NCBI GenBank assembly: GCA_900549325.1
Contig: UROI01000001.1
Span: 1 to 64,000, forward strand
DNA length: 64,000 nt
Direction: 5' to 3'
Source of the DNA: an uncultured Mycoplasmatota bacterium
GTDB taxonomy: Bacteria; Bacillota_I; Bacilli_A; RF39; UBA660
Shown: positions 44,157 to 53,906 of the stretch, piece by piece
Layout: each line of letters starts with the position of its first letter
Numbering within the stretch: position 1 is the stretch's first letter
The notes under the pieces: generated by a model
What the model was told of the DNA's origin: nothing
Databases searched by the model: none
The model's input: the letters and a program-made list of their open reading frames with translations, nothing else
Made by a program: the position numbers and the translations under genes

Positions 44157-44862
44157 TTTGTTAAACTATAAAAATGCGTATATATATCAAGATACTGAAT
44201 ATTTTAAGATGTCTCTTGATAGTCTTTTGCTTGCTAAATTTGTGACAATTAATAGGAGAGATAAGAAAATACTTGATTTGGCTACTGGTAATGCACCTAT
44301 TCCAATGCTTTTGACATATAGAACTAAAGCTCACATATATGGTGTTGAGATACAAAAAGAAGTATACAATTTGGGAAGAATATCTATTAATGAAAATAAA
44401 ATGACTGATCAGATAACTTTGATAAATGATGATATTAATAATCTTCCTAATACTTTTGAATCTGATACCTTTGATGTTATTACTTGTAATCCACCTTATT
44501 TTAAAACTAACAATATTTTGTTTGAAAATAATAATAATTTTAAGGCTTTAGCAAGACATGAAAAGACGTTGTCTTTAGAAGATGTTATGAGAGTTAGTAA
44601 ATATTTACTTAAAAATAATGGAAGACTAGCTATGGTTCATAGAAGTGAAAGGTTGATGGAAATATTGTTTCTTATGAAAAAGTATAATTTTGAACCTAAA
44701 AAAATTAGATTTGTTTATCCTAACAGATTAAAGAATAGTGATTTGATTTTGATTGAAGGTACTTTAAATGGCAATGGTGGTGTTAAAGTAATGAATCCTT
44801 TATATGTTTATGACAAAAGAAATGTTTATTCTGATGAAGTAAAAGATATGTTTGAGGAGTGA
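44140..44862 (+). CDS. tRNA1(Val) adenine-N6 methyltransferase-like
   Basis: 240 aa. SAM-binding KILDLATGNAPIPMLL and the N6-adenine motif NPPYFKTN. The family (YabB/TrmN6) modifies A37 of a tRNA. Overlaps ricT by 17 bp and lies 5 bases before rsmI, as Bacillus yabB-yazA-rsmI. Confidence 0.86.
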   Translation: MIVKNNLLNYKNAYIYQDTEYFKMSLDSLLLAKFVTINRRDKKILDLATGNAPIPMLLTYRTKAHIYGVEIQKEVYNLGRISINENKMTDQITLINDDINNLPNTFESDTFDVITCNPPYFKTNNILFENNNNFKALARHEKTLSLEDVMRVSKYLLKNNGRLAMVHRSERLMEILFLMKKYNFEPKKIRFVYPNRLKNSDLILIEGTLNGNGGVKVMNPLYVYDKRNVYSDEVKDMFEE

Positions 44863-44867
44863 GTTTT

Positions 44868-45707
44868 ATGATGCAAAATAGTTATAATAATAGTCCGACT
44901 TTATATTTGATATCTACGCCTATTGGAAACTTAGAGGATATGACTTATAGGAGTATTAGAATACTTAGTGAAGTAAATGTAGTTTTTTCAGAAGATACTA
45001 GGGTAACATTGAACTTACTTACCCACTATAACATTAGCAAAAAATTAATTTCTCTTCATGAACATAATGAAGATACTGTTAAAGAAAAAGTTCTAGATTA
45101 TCTTAAAAATGGTGATAATGTTGCTTTGGTTACTGATAGGGGAACTCCAATAATTAGTGATCCTGGATATAAAACTGTAAAATATGTTAGTGATAATGGT
45201 TATAATGTTGTTGCACTTCCTGGAGCTACTGCATTTGTTCCGGCTCTAATTACTTCTGGTATTGCACCGCAGCCATTTTTGTTTTATGGTTTTCTTGATA
45301 GTAAGGATAGCATTAGAAAAAAAGAGTTAGAAGTTTTATCAGATGAAGAAGAAACTATGATTTTTTATGAAGCTCCTCATAGAATTATGAAAACTTTGAG
45401 TATGATGTTAGATATATTTGGTGATAGAGATATTAGTATATCTAGGGAGATTACTAAGAAATTTGAGACTATTTATCGTGGAAAGATTAGTACTGTAATT
45501 AGTCTTGTTCCTGAAAAAGGAGAATTTGTTGTTGTTGTTAGTGGTATGAAAGAAAGAAAAATAGATGATACTATTAATGTTCATGATGCCGTAAATAATT
45601 ATATTAGTGCTGGATTTGATGTAATGACTTCGATTAAGAAAGTTGCTAAAGATAGGGGACTTCCTAAAAATATTATTTATAAAGAGTATCATCAGGAGGA
45701 TAGATAA
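44868..45707 (+). CDS. rsmI: 16S rRNA C1402 2'-O-methyltransferase
   Basis: 279 aa. TLYLISTPIGNLEDMTYRSI, EDTRVTLNLL, RGTPIISDPG and LPGATAFVPALITSG are the RsmI/tetrapyrrole-methylase marks. ATG 44868 lies 8 bp after GAGGAG. Its stop overlaps the pth start by one base. Confidence 0.94.
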   Translation: MMQNSYNNSPTLYLISTPIGNLEDMTYRSIRILSEVNVVFSEDTRVTLNLLTHYNISKKLISLHEHNEDTVKEKVLDYLKNGDNVALVTDRGTPIISDPGYKTVKYVSDNGYNVVALPGATAFVPALITSGIAPQPFLFYGFLDSKDSIRKKELEVLSDEEETMIFYEAPHRIMKTLSMMLDIFGDRDISISREITKKFETIYRGKISTVISLVPEKGEFVVVVSGMKERKIDDTINVHDAVNNYISAGFDVMTSIKKVAKDRGLPKNIIYKEYHQEDR

Positions 45708-46276
45708 TGAAGTTAATTGTGGGACTAGGTAATCCTGGAAAGGAATACGATAAGACTAGACATAACATTGGGTTTAATGTTCTTGATTTATTAGCGAATA
45801 AGTATAATATTACATTTAGTGAAAATAAGAAATTTAATGCTCTTGAGGCTAGTTTTAATTTGCTGGGAGAAAAGGTTATTTTAGTAAAGCCACTTACATT
45901 TATGAATTTATCTGGTAATAGTGTAATTAAATACATGAATTATTATGATATTGATGTTAATGATCTTTTGGTTATTCATGATGATTTAGATATGGAACTA
46001 GGAAAAATTAGAATTGTTTTTGATAGTTCTAGTGGCGGACATAATGGAATTAAAAGTATTATTAATAATTTGAGTAGTCAAAAATTTACTAGATTAAAAA
46101 TTGGTATTTCTCATAATAAAAATATTGATACTAAAGATTATGTGCTTGGTAAATTTAAAGATGATGATTGGAAAATTTTAACTGATTCCTATGATAAGGT
46201 ACTTGATATAGTGGAAAATTTTATTAGTAAAGATACTAATACTTTAAAACAAATTTATAGTAATAAAAATAATTAG
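45707..46276 (+). CDS. pth: peptidyl-tRNA hydrolase
   Basis: 189 aa, frees stalled peptidyl-tRNA. KLIVGLGNPGKEYDKTRHNIGF carries Asn and the catalytic His; PLTFMNLSGNSV and VIHDDLDMELGKIRI complete the family marks. Coupled to rsmI, and mfd follows as in Bacillus. Confidence 0.96.
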   Translation: MKLIVGLGNPGKEYDKTRHNIGFNVLDLLANKYNITFSENKKFNALEASFNLLGEKVILVKPLTFMNLSGNSVIKYMNYYDIDVNDLLVIHDDLDMELGKIRIVFDSSSGGHNGIKSIINNLSSQKFTRLKIGISHNKNIDTKDYVLGKFKDDDWKILTDSYDKVLDIVENFISKDTNTLKQIYSNKNN

Positions 46277-46286
46277 ATATAAAATG

Positions 46287-46310
46287 AGATACAATATTTT
46301 TGTATCTTTT
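46287..46310 (+). terminator. terminator after pth
   Basis: 8-bp perfect stem AGATACAA/TTGTATCT with T4, 20 bp before mfd; probably partial. Confidence 0.6.
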
Positions 46311-46330
46311 AGCATTGGAGGTGAGAATAT

Positions 46331-49300
46331 ATGAAGTTTTTTGATAATTTATTTGATGTTAATAATAGAGATGAACAACTAGTTACTGGGTTAAATAAAG
46401 AACTTAATAGTGTTTATGTTTATGATTATTTTAATAAATATAATAATAGTATTTTACTTGTTACTAATTCTTTATACGAGGCTAATGATTTATATAATAG
46501 ATTATCTAATTATACTGATAGAGTATTATTTTTTCCTATGGATGACTTTATGACTAGTGAGGCTTCAATTATTAGCCCTGAGCTTATGATTGAAAGATTA
46601 AATACATTGAATAAACTTGTTAATAATGATAAGTATATTGTTGTAACTAATTTAATGGGTTTACTTAGATATCTTCCTAATAAGTCTTTATATAAGAGGA
46701 AAATTATTAATTTAAATGTTAATGAAGATGTAAATAGAGAAGTGTTAATTAACAATTTAATTGACTTAGGTTATGATAGGGTACCGCTTGTTACTAAGAC
46801 TGGAGAGGTGGCTATTAGAGGATATGTGATTGATATATTTCCTATGGAAACTGATAGTCCTATTAGAATAGAGTTTTGGGGAGATACTATTGATAGTATT
46901 AAATATTTTGATTTGGATAGTCAGATTTCTAATGAGAGTATTAATACTATTTCTATATATCCTTTTACGGAATTTTTACTTGATAATAGTTTAAATGTTG
47001 ACAGTAAAATGTGTAAGCAAAAATATTTATCACATTATTCTAAAGATATTCAAGGTATATGGAATTATTTAGATAATTGTACTCTTATATATTATGATTA
47101 TAACCAAGTTATGTCAGCTTATAGATTACTTAGAGAGAGTATTATTAATTATGATAAAGAAATAAAAGATTCTATTAAAACTGATTATATGTTTGATATT
47201 TCTGATGTTAAATATAATAATATTATTTATATGTTAGAGTTTGATAATATTCTTGATTTGAATATTAAATGTAAAAATAATTATTTATCTAATAGTGTTG
47301 ATAATTATCATGGTGATTTTGAAAAAATTAAAACAAGTCTTTTTAAATATATTAGTGGTGGTAAGACGGTTATTATGTGTATTGATAATAAAGACGTTGC
47401 TAAGAGAGTTATCACTTATTTAGATATTATGGATGATGTTGTATTAACTAGAGAAAATGAAATTATTAAAAATAAGATTAATATTATTAATAAATATATT
47501 ATAAGTGGATTTATATATGATAATTATGTTGTTATTTCTTCTAATGATTTATTTGGTAAAATAGAAGAAAAGAAAAAAGTTAAAAATAAATATAAAGTTG
47601 GTACTAAGATTAGTAATATTAATAACTTAGAGAAGGGTGATTATATTGTTCATATTGATCATGGTATAGGACAATATGTTGAACTATGTACTTTGTCTAA
47701 GAATGGCTTGAAAAAGGATTATATTAAACTTTTATATGCTGATGGTGATGTTTTATATTTACCAGTAGAAAAGATTGATAAAATTACTAAGTTTACTGGT
47801 AGAGAAGGGGCTATTGTAAGACTTGATAAGTTGGGTACTGATTCTTGGAATAAGAAGAAGGCTAGAGTTAGAAGTAAACTGGAAAATATTGCGGGTGATT
47901 TGATTAGAGTGTCTGCTGAAAGAGAAAATTCTAAAGGTTTTGCTTTTAGTCCTGATGATGAAGAACAAATATTATTTGAAAGTAAATTTAAATATACTGC
48001 TACTGCTGATCAGGAGAGGGCTATAGGTATTATTAAGCATGAAATGGAAAAGGATAAACCTATGGATATGCTCTTATGTGGTGATGTTGGATATGGTAAA
48101 ACGGAGGTGGCTTTTAGGGCAATATTTAAGGCTGTTAATGATGGTAAACAAGTTGCTTATTTATGTCCTACTACCATTCTTTCTAGTCAGCAATATAATT
48201 CTGCACTAGATAGATTTGCTGATTTTCCAATTAATATTGCATTACTTAATAGGTTTACTTCTGTTAAAGAGCAAAATATTATTTTTAATAATTTAAAAGA
48301 AGGTAAAATTGATATTTTATTTGGTACTCATAAACTTCTTAATGATAAAGTGGATTTTAAAGATTTAGGATTACTTATTATTGATGAAGAACAAAGATTT
48401 GGTGTTGTACATAAAGAAAAAGTTAAGAAATATAAGAGTAGTATTGATGTTTTAACTCTTAGTGCAACTCCTATTCCTAGAACTCTTCAAATGTCTATGT
48501 CTGGTATTAGGGGACTTGCACTTATTGAGACTCCTCCTGAAAAGCGTAGACCAATACAGACTTATGTAATGCCTGAGAGTGTAAATATTATTAAAGATGC
48601 TATTTATAAAGAATTATCTAGAAATGGTCAAGTATTTATGCTTTATAATAGTGTTGAAAAAATAGATAATAAACTTGAAGAGATACATAAATTGGTACCA
48701 GAAGCTAATATTAGGTACGCTCATGGTAGAATGACTAAGGTTGAACTTGAGAATATTATGATTGACTTTACTAATCATAAGTTTGATATATTACTTTGTA
48801 CGACAATTATTGAGACTGGTATTGATATTCCTAATGTTAATACTTTGATTGTTTTGGATGCTGATAGATTTGGTTTATCTCAGTTATATCAAATTAGAGG
48901 TAGAATTGGTCGTAGTGATAGAATTGGTTATGCTTATCTTATGTATAATGGCAGAAAAGAACTTAATGATTTGGCAGTTAAAAGACTTAATACTATAAAA
49001 GAGTTTACTGAACTTGGTAGTGGCTTTAAGATAGCTATGAGGGATTTATCTATTAGAGGAGCTGGAGATATACTTGGTAGTGAACAGTCTGGTTTTATTG
49101 ATAGTATAGGTATTGATTTGTATTTGAAGATGTTAAAAGAAGAGGTTGATAAACTCAAGGGTATTAAGATAGTAGAAGAAAAAGAGGAAAGTTCTAAACC
49201 TCTTATTGAAGTTGAAACGCATATTTCTAATGAATATGCTCCTGATGATGAAATTAAACTTGAGGTTCATAAATTAATTAATAATATTAATTCTGAGGAA

Positions 49301-49648
49301 GATATTGATAATTTATGTACTGTACTTAGAGATAGATTTGGTAAAGTTACTGATGAAATGATTATTTATATGCATGAGGAATGGTTTGAGAAACAGGCTA
49401 AGTTTCTTAATATTAAAGAAACTAAACAGACTAAGAGTTATGTTGAGATAGTTCTTCCACAGTATTTGTCTAAACAAATTGATGGTGAAAAGTTGTTTTT
49501 TACGGCATATGAAATATCTAAATATTTTAGATTTTCTTATAGTAATAATCAGATTCATATTTATTTAGATACTATTAAATTAGATAAACATTTTGTTTAT
49601 TATTTGAATGATTTACTTAGTGTTATTATTAAAGATATTAAGAAATAA
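46331..49648 (+). CDS. mfd: transcription-repair coupling factor
   Basis: 1105 aa. UvrB-like N-terminal domains (MTSEASIISPELMIERLN), RNA-polymerase interaction domain (GDYIVHIDHGIGQYVEL, near residue 437), helicase motifs (LLCGDVGYGKTEVAFRAIF; IIDEEQRFGV; LSATPIPRTLQMS; QIRGRIGRSD) and a TRCF C-terminal domain. It displaces stalled RNA polymerase and recruits UvrA. Confidence 0.97.
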   Translation: MKFFDNLFDVNNRDEQLVTGLNKELNSVYVYDYFNKYNNSILLVTNSLYEANDLYNRLSNYTDRVLFFPMDDFMTSEASIISPELMIERLNTLNKLVNNDKYIVVTNLMGLLRYLPNKSLYKRKIINLNVNEDVNREVLINNLIDLGYDRVPLVTKTGEVAIRGYVIDIFPMETDSPIRIEFWGDTIDSIKYFDLDSQISNESINTISIYPFTEFLLDNSLNVDSKMCKQKYLSHYSKDIQGIWNYLDNCTLIYYDYNQVMSAYRLLRESIINYDKEIKDSIKTDYMFDISDVKYNNIIYMLEFDNILDLNIKCKNNYLSNSVDNYHGDFEKIKTSLFKYISGGKTVIMCIDNKDVAKRVITYLDIMDDVVLTRENEIIKNKINIINKYIISGFIYDNYVVISSNDLFGKIEEKKKVKNKYKVGTKISNINNLEKGDYIVHIDHGIGQYVELCTLSKNGLKKDYIKLLYADGDVLYLPVEKIDKITKFTGREGAIVRLDKLGTDSWNKKKARVRSKLENIAGDLIRVSAERENSKGFAFSPDDEEQILFESKFKYTATADQERAIGIIKHEMEKDKPMDMLLCGDVGYGKTEVAFRAIFKAVNDGKQVAYLCPTTILSSQQYNSALDRFADFPINIALLNRFTSVKEQNIIFNNLKEGKIDILFGTHKLLNDKVDFKDLGLLIIDEEQRFGVVHKEKVKKYKSSIDVLTLSATPIPRTLQMSMSGIRGLALIETPPEKRRPIQTYVMPESVNIIKDAIYKELSRNGQVFMLYNSVEKIDNKLEEIHKLVPEANIRYAHGRMTKVELENIMIDFTNHKFDILLCTTIIETGIDIPNVNTLIVLDADRFGLSQLYQIRGRIGRSDRIGYAYLMYNGRKELNDLAVKRLNTIKEFTELGSGFKIAMRDLSIRGAGDILGSEQSGFIDSIGIDLYLKMLKEEVDKLKGIKIVEEKEESSKPLIEVETHISNEYAPDDEIKLEVHKLINNINSEEDIDNLCTVLRDRFGKVTDEMIIYMHEEWFEKQAKFLNIKETKQTKSYVEIVLPQYLSKQIDGEKLFFTAYEISKYFRFSYSNNQIHIYLDTIKLDKHFVYYLNDLLSVIIKDIKK

Positions 49649-49671
49649 AGTTAAATATTTTATTTCTTTTT
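49641..49671 (+). terminator. mfd terminator
   Basis: 9-bp perfect stem AGAAATAAA/TTTATTTCT with T-run, overlapping the mfd stop. Confidence 0.75.
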
Positions 49672-49731
49672 GTTTACTTGTATAATTATTTATTTATTTG
49701 ACAAAATATTAAAGAAAGTATAGGTGAATAT

Positions 49732-50262
49732 ATGAAAACAACTGGTGTTATAAGAAGAATTGATGAACTTGGTAGAATTGTTATACCAAAAGAAATTAGA
49801 AAGAGCTTAAGAATTAAAAATGGTGAAAGCCTCGAAGTTTATTTAGATGGCGATAGTATTATATTAAAAAAGTTTTCACAAATTGAAAGTTTAGAGAGCA
49901 TTTCTGTTGACTATGTAGAGGCATTTAATCAGATTATTAAACATAATATTATTGTTACTGATAGAGATAAAGTGGTTGCTGTTAGTGGTCCTTTAAAGAA
50001 GAAGTATTTGGGTAAAAATATTAATGAGTTTACTGAACGTTCTATTGAAAGAAGAGATTCTTTTTCTGAAAAGCAAAAGAAGGAGTTTAAAATTATTGAG
50101 GATGAAGAAGATGTTGGTTATTATACTTTTGCTTCGATTGTTAATAATGGTGATGCTATTGGCAGCGTAATATTAATATCTTTAGATACTCCTTTATCTG
50201 ATACTGAAGATAAACTGGCTATTGTTTTATCTAATTTGCTTAGTAAACAATTTATTGATTAA
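49732..50262 (+). CDS. spoVT: SpoVT-like AbrB/GAF transcriptional regulator
   Basis: 176 aa. N-terminal swapped-hairpin AbrB domain (TTGVIRRIDELGRIVIPKEI) plus a C-terminal GAF-like domain, the SpoVT architecture. SpoVT tunes sigma-G genes in the forespore. It lies just after mfd, as in Bacillus. TTGACA at 49698-49703 is upstream with an imperfect -10. Confidence 0.88.
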   Translation: MKTTGVIRRIDELGRIVIPKEIRKSLRIKNGESLEVYLDGDSIILKKFSQIESLESISVDYVEAFNQIIKHNIIVTDRDKVVAVSGPLKKKYLGKNINEFTERSIERRDSFSEKQKKEFKIIEDEEDVGYYTFASIVNNGDAIGSVILISLDTPLSDTEDKLAIVLSNLLSKQFID

Positions 50263-50274
50263 TTTATTTATGTT

Positions 50275-50336
50275 CACTAGTAAGTCTTATGTATAAGTCT
50301 TACTAGTGTTATTTTTAGCCTGTAGTCTAAAAATAA
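50275..50336 (-). repeat. two-hairpin element, copy 6 (inverted)
   Basis: First hairpin: 10-bp perfect arms 50275-50284/50299-50308 with a 14-nt loop (minus strand AC...GA). Second: 10-bp arms 50309-50318/50327-50336, minus-strand loop ACTACAGG. No other terminator is seen after spoVT, so this pair might serve as one. Confidence 0.72.
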
Positions 50337-50418
50337 TGTACCAACCGTACATATTATATATAAGCATATTATATATATTAAGAAATTAATTTTAGTAGTT
50401 ATACAATATGAAATGTTT

Positions 50419-50472
50419 CAATACTGAGACTTTAGACTCAGTATTGCTTAGAGAGACCTTAGGCTCTCTAAG
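50419..50472 (+). repeat. two-hairpin element, copy 7
   Basis: First: 10-bp perfect arms 50419-50428/50437-50446, loop ACTTTAGA. Second: 9-bp perfect arms 50447-50455/50464-50472, loop ACCTTAGG. It ends 19 bp before the T-box promoter. Confidence 0.83.
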
Positions 50473-50491
50473 AAAAAATAATAAATAATAC

Positions 50492-50520
50492 TTGAAAATA
50501 TATCTATTGTATGATAAAAT
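50492..50520 (+). promoter_or_regulatory. dut-metG promoter
   Basis: TTGAAA (50492-50497), 17 bp, TAAAAT (50515-50520). Confidence 0.6.
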
Positions 50521-50526
50521 ACTTTG

Positions 50527-50740
50527 TGTAAAGCAAAGAAGGAAAGAGTAATAGTAATATTTATAGAGAGTCTATGTTTGGTGGAAATAGATAAGAAAAG
50601 CTATTATAAATGGTTCCAGAGCAGTTATATCTAATAGGTGTAAACGGTTGTTACGTTATAACTTAATGAGTGTATATACTATAAAATAAGGTGGTACCGC
50701 GGAATATTTTTCGTCCTTTGGCCAGCCTTATTTTTTATTT
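50527..50740 (+). promoter_or_regulatory. T-box riboswitch, probably tRNA-Met
   Basis: The T-box sequence AAGGTGGTACCGCGG (50688-50702) is followed by TTTCGTCC and a terminator stem (AATAAGGTGG with CCAGCCTTATT) plus T-run. Stem I holds AGAGAG, GGTGGAAATAG and a candidate specifier ATG at 50610-50612. Uncharged tRNA would favour antitermination. metG downstream supports methionine. Confidence 0.85.
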
Positions 50741-50754
50741 TATGGAGGCAAATA

Positions 50755-51240
50755 ATGAGAAAATTTGAAAAGATAAGTAAAGATAATTTTTTGAAGAGTG
50801 TTCCTAATGGTAATTATGAAGATATTATATTACCGAAGAGAAGTACTAAAAATAGTGCTGGATATGATTTTTATTCTCTATATGATATAACTATTAAGCC
50901 AAATGAAAGAATAGTTATTCCAACCGGTATTAAAGCTTGTATGAATGAAAATGAGTTTTTAGGAATATATATTCGTAGTAGTTTAGGTTTTAAGTATAAT
51001 ACTCGGATGTGTAATCAGGTTGGTATAATTGATGCTGATTATTATAATAATAAAGATAATGAAGGACATATTTTTGTATGTTTACAAAATGAAAGTGATA
51101 AAGAAGTAGTAATTAAAAAAGGTGATAGATTTGTACAAGGTATATTTATGTCATATTTAATTACTGATGATGATAATGCTACTGATACAAGAAATGGTGG
51201 TATTGGTAGTACTAATGAAGGAGAAGATAATAATGAATAA
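50755..51240 (+). CDS. dut: dUTPase (dUTP diphosphatase)
   Basis: 161 aa trimeric-type dUTPase, converting dUTP to dUMP. Motifs in order: SAGYDFYS, RSSLGFKY, GIIDADYYN, KGDRFVQGIF and NGGIGSTNEGE (variant of RGGFGSTG). It is the first gene behind the T-box and overlaps metG by 8 bp, so it is expected to share methionine-tRNA control. Confidence 0.88.
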   Translation: MRKFEKISKDNFLKSVPNGNYEDIILPKRSTKNSAGYDFYSLYDITIKPNERIVIPTGIKACMNENEFLGIYIRSSLGFKYNTRMCNQVGIIDADYYNNKDNEGHIFVCLQNESDKEVVIKKGDRFVQGIFMSYLITDDDNATDTRNGGIGSTNEGEDNNE

Positions 51241-52768
51241 TGATAAAAAATTTTATATAACAACTCCTATATACTATCCTAGTGCTAATTTTCATATAGG
51301 ACATTGTTATACTACTATAGTAGCGGATGCTATTGCAAGATATAAAAGACTTACTGGATATGATGTATTTTATTTAACTGGTACTGATGAACATGGAGAA
51401 AAAATACAAAAGAAAGCAAGTGAAGCCGGTGTTACTCCTAAAGAGTATGTTGATAAAATTGTTGCTAATGCTAAAGATTTATGGAAAAGCTTAGATATTA
51501 GTTATGATAAATTTATTAGAACTACTGATGAGGAACATGTTAAGTGTGTACAAAAAATATTTGAAAGACTATATAAACAAGGTGATATTTATAAAGGTGA
51601 ATATAAGGGATTATATTGTACTCCTTGTGAATCATTTTGGACTGAAACACAATTAATTAATGGTAAATGCCCTGATTGTGGAAGAGAGGTTCATGAGGTA
51701 TCTGAAGAGGCTTATTTCTTTAAATTATCTAAATATCAAGATAGATTAATTAAGTATTATGAAGAAAATCCCGATTTTATTGAACCTGAGTCTAGAAAAA
51801 ATGAAATGATTAATAATTTTATTAAACCTGGACTAGCTGATTTATGTGTTTCAAGAACTAGTTTTGATTGGGGTATTCCTGTTACTTTTGACGATAAACA
51901 TGTTGTATATGTTTGGCTAGACGCTTTAACTAATTATATATCTGCTTTAGGATATTTGAGTGATGATGATAGTTTATTTAAAAAGTATTGGCCTTGTGAT
52001 TTGCATATTGTTGGTAAAGAAATTATAAGATTTCATACTATTGTATGGCCTATTATGTTAATGGCTCTTGATTTACCACTACCTAAAAAAGTATTTGGCC
52101 ATGGATGGCTTGTTATTGATGGTGGTAAAATATCTAAGAGTCTTGGAAATTATAAAGACCCTAGAGAATACATTGATACTTATGGCGTAGATGCTGTTAG
52201 ATATTTTGCTTTAAGAGAGGTTCCTTTTGGTAGTGATGGATCTTTTTCTGAAGAGGCTTTAATTAATAGAACTAATGGTGATTTAGCTAATATTTTAGGT
52301 AATTTAGTTAATAGAACTATAGGCATGGTAAATAAATACTTCGATGGAGAAGTTTCTAATAAAGGCGTATTTGAGGAAATTGATAATAGTTTAATTAAAG
52401 AAGCTGAAGAATTATATACAAAAGTTGAAAATTATATGAATAAACTTGAAATTCCTAAGGCAATAGATACTATTTTTGATTTATTTAGATCATGCAATAA
52501 GTATATTGATGATACTACTCCTTGGATACTTGCTAAAGATGATAGTAAGAGTGATAGACTTGCTACTGTACTTTATAATTTGATTGAAAGTATTAGAATA
52601 GGAACTGTTTTGCTTAAACCATTTATGCCTGATACAGCCGAAAAAATATTTAAACAAATTAATACTGATAATACTTCATATGAAAGTGTAAAAGTATTTG
52701 GTGGATATAAGAGTGGTACTAAAGTTGGTACTCCAGAGGTTTTATTTCAAAGAATTGAAACTAAATAG
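51233..52768 (+). CDS. metG: methionyl-tRNA synthetase
   Basis: 511 aa class I synthetase. YYPSANFHIGHCYTT (HIGH), a Cys4 zinc knuckle (YCTPCESFWTETQLINGKCPDC) and KISKSLGN (KMSKS variant). It ends without the C-terminal tRNA-binding domain found in Bacillus MetS (664 aa). ATG 51233 inside the dut end was chosen over an upstream in-frame start because of GAAGGAG. Confidence 0.96.
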   Translation: MNNDKKFYITTPIYYPSANFHIGHCYTTIVADAIARYKRLTGYDVFYLTGTDEHGEKIQKKASEAGVTPKEYVDKIVANAKDLWKSLDISYDKFIRTTDEEHVKCVQKIFERLYKQGDIYKGEYKGLYCTPCESFWTETQLINGKCPDCGREVHEVSEEAYFFKLSKYQDRLIKYYEENPDFIEPESRKNEMINNFIKPGLADLCVSRTSFDWGIPVTFDDKHVVYVWLDALTNYISALGYLSDDDSLFKKYWPCDLHIVGKEIIRFHTIVWPIMLMALDLPLPKKVFGHGWLVIDGGKISKSLGNYKDPREYIDTYGVDAVRYFALREVPFGSDGSFSEEALINRTNGDLANILGNLVNRTIGMVNKYFDGEVSNKGVFEEIDNSLIKEAEELYTKVENYMNKLEIPKAIDTIFDLFRSCNKYIDDTTPWILAKDDSKSDRLATVLYNLIESIRIGTVLLKPFMPDTAEKIFKQINTDNTSYESVKVFGGYKSGTKVGTPEVLFQRIETK

Positions 52769-52772
52769 TTAG

Positions 52773-52797
52773 AGGACTTTAATGGTCCTTTTTAATT
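52773..52797 (+). terminator. metG terminator
   Basis: AGGAC/GTCCT stem (52773-52777 with 52785-52789) with T5. Confidence 0.65.
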
Positions 52798-52892
52798 TTA
52801 TATGTGTAAAATAAGTAAAATTATGTTTACTAATTCTTTAAAATGTGTTATATTTTTAGTGTAGTACCTGCAGTGGAAAAGGAGAAAAAGGT

Positions 52893-53054
52893 ATGCTTAA
52901 TGCTAAAAAATGGAACCTTATTTTTAAGATATCTTGTTGTATTTTAATAGGGGTATTGGTTTCTTTTATATTTGTAGGTAGTAATATTCTTGATTTATTA
53001 TACTTTAGTATAGTAATTGTGTTATTTTTTAGATATGGTGTCTATAAGAAATAA
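52893..53054 (+). CDS. small membrane protein (53 aa)
   Basis: MLNAKKWNLIFKISCCILIG start with two hydrophobic segments (near 9-28 and 32-46) and a basic end (RYGVYKK). AAAGGAG precedes the ATG at good spacing. Not recognised. It fills the 330-bp gap between metG and tatD. Confidence 0.6.
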   Translation: MLNAKKWNLIFKISCCILIGVLVSFIFVGSNILDLLYFSIVIVLFFRYGVYKK

Positions 53055-53098
53055 TTGTACTATATTTTTAGTATAATTTTTTTATTGGAGGTTTTTTT

Positions 53099-53854
53099 AT
53101 GTATATTGATACACATTGTCATGTATTTAGTGAATATTATGATAATATTGAAGGAATTGTTAAAAAATGTAAAGAAAAAGGTGTTACTAAGATTATAGTT
53201 AGTGGTTGTGATATGAAGTCTAATATGGAAGTATTAGAGTTAATCAATAAGTATGATATTATTTATGGTACTATAGGTTTTCATCCTACTGAATTGGATG
53301 ATTTTAAGGATGAATATTTTGATTTTTTGATAAATAATATTAATAATAAAAAAATAGTTGGTATTGGTGAAATTGGACTTGATTATCATTATGAAAACAC
53401 TGATAAAGAAAAGCAAAAGGAAATTTTTAATAGACAACTTGAAATAGCTGAAAAGTTTAATAAACCTGTTATTATTCATAGTAGAGATTCTATTGGAGAA
53501 ACATATAATATATTGAGCAAATATAATTTAAGAGGTAGTATTCATTGCTTTAATGGTTCATTGGAAATGGCTAAGTTATTTATTAAATTGGGATATAAGT
53601 TAGGAGTTGGAGGTATAATTACTTTTAAAAATGCTAAAAATATTAAAGAAGTAGTAAGAAATATAGATTTATCATATATTTTGTTAGAGACAGATAGTCC
53701 ATATCTTAGTCCTGAACCTTATAGAGGTAATAAAAATGATCCTTCTAATATACTAGTAATTGCTGAGTGTATAGCTAGCATTAAAGATGTCACAAATGTA
53801 GATGTTGCAAGGGTTACGACTTCTAGTGCAGAGGGTATATTTGACTTTTTATAA
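53099..53854 (+). CDS. tatD: TatD-family metal-dependent DNase
   Basis: 251 aa. IDTHCHVF (metal His pair), GEIGLDYHYE, VIIHSRDS, IHCFNGS and LLETDSPYLSPEPYRG are complete TatD marks. The metG-tatD-3D gene order equals Bacillus metS-yabD-yabE. Confidence 0.95.
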   Translation: MYIDTHCHVFSEYYDNIEGIVKKCKEKGVTKIIVSGCDMKSNMEVLELINKYDIIYGTIGFHPTELDDFKDEYFDFLINNINNKKIVGIGEIGLDYHYENTDKEKQKEIFNRQLEIAEKFNKPVIIHSRDSIGETYNILSKYNLRGSIHCFNGSLEMAKLFIKLGYKLGVGGIITFKNAKNIKEVVRNIDLSYILLETDSPYLSPEPYRGNKNDPSNILVIAECIASIKDVTNVDVARVTTSSAEGIFDFL

Positions 53855-53906
53855 AAAAAATGTTACAATTAATATGCTTTAAAATATTAATGAGGTGAGA
53901 CATAAT

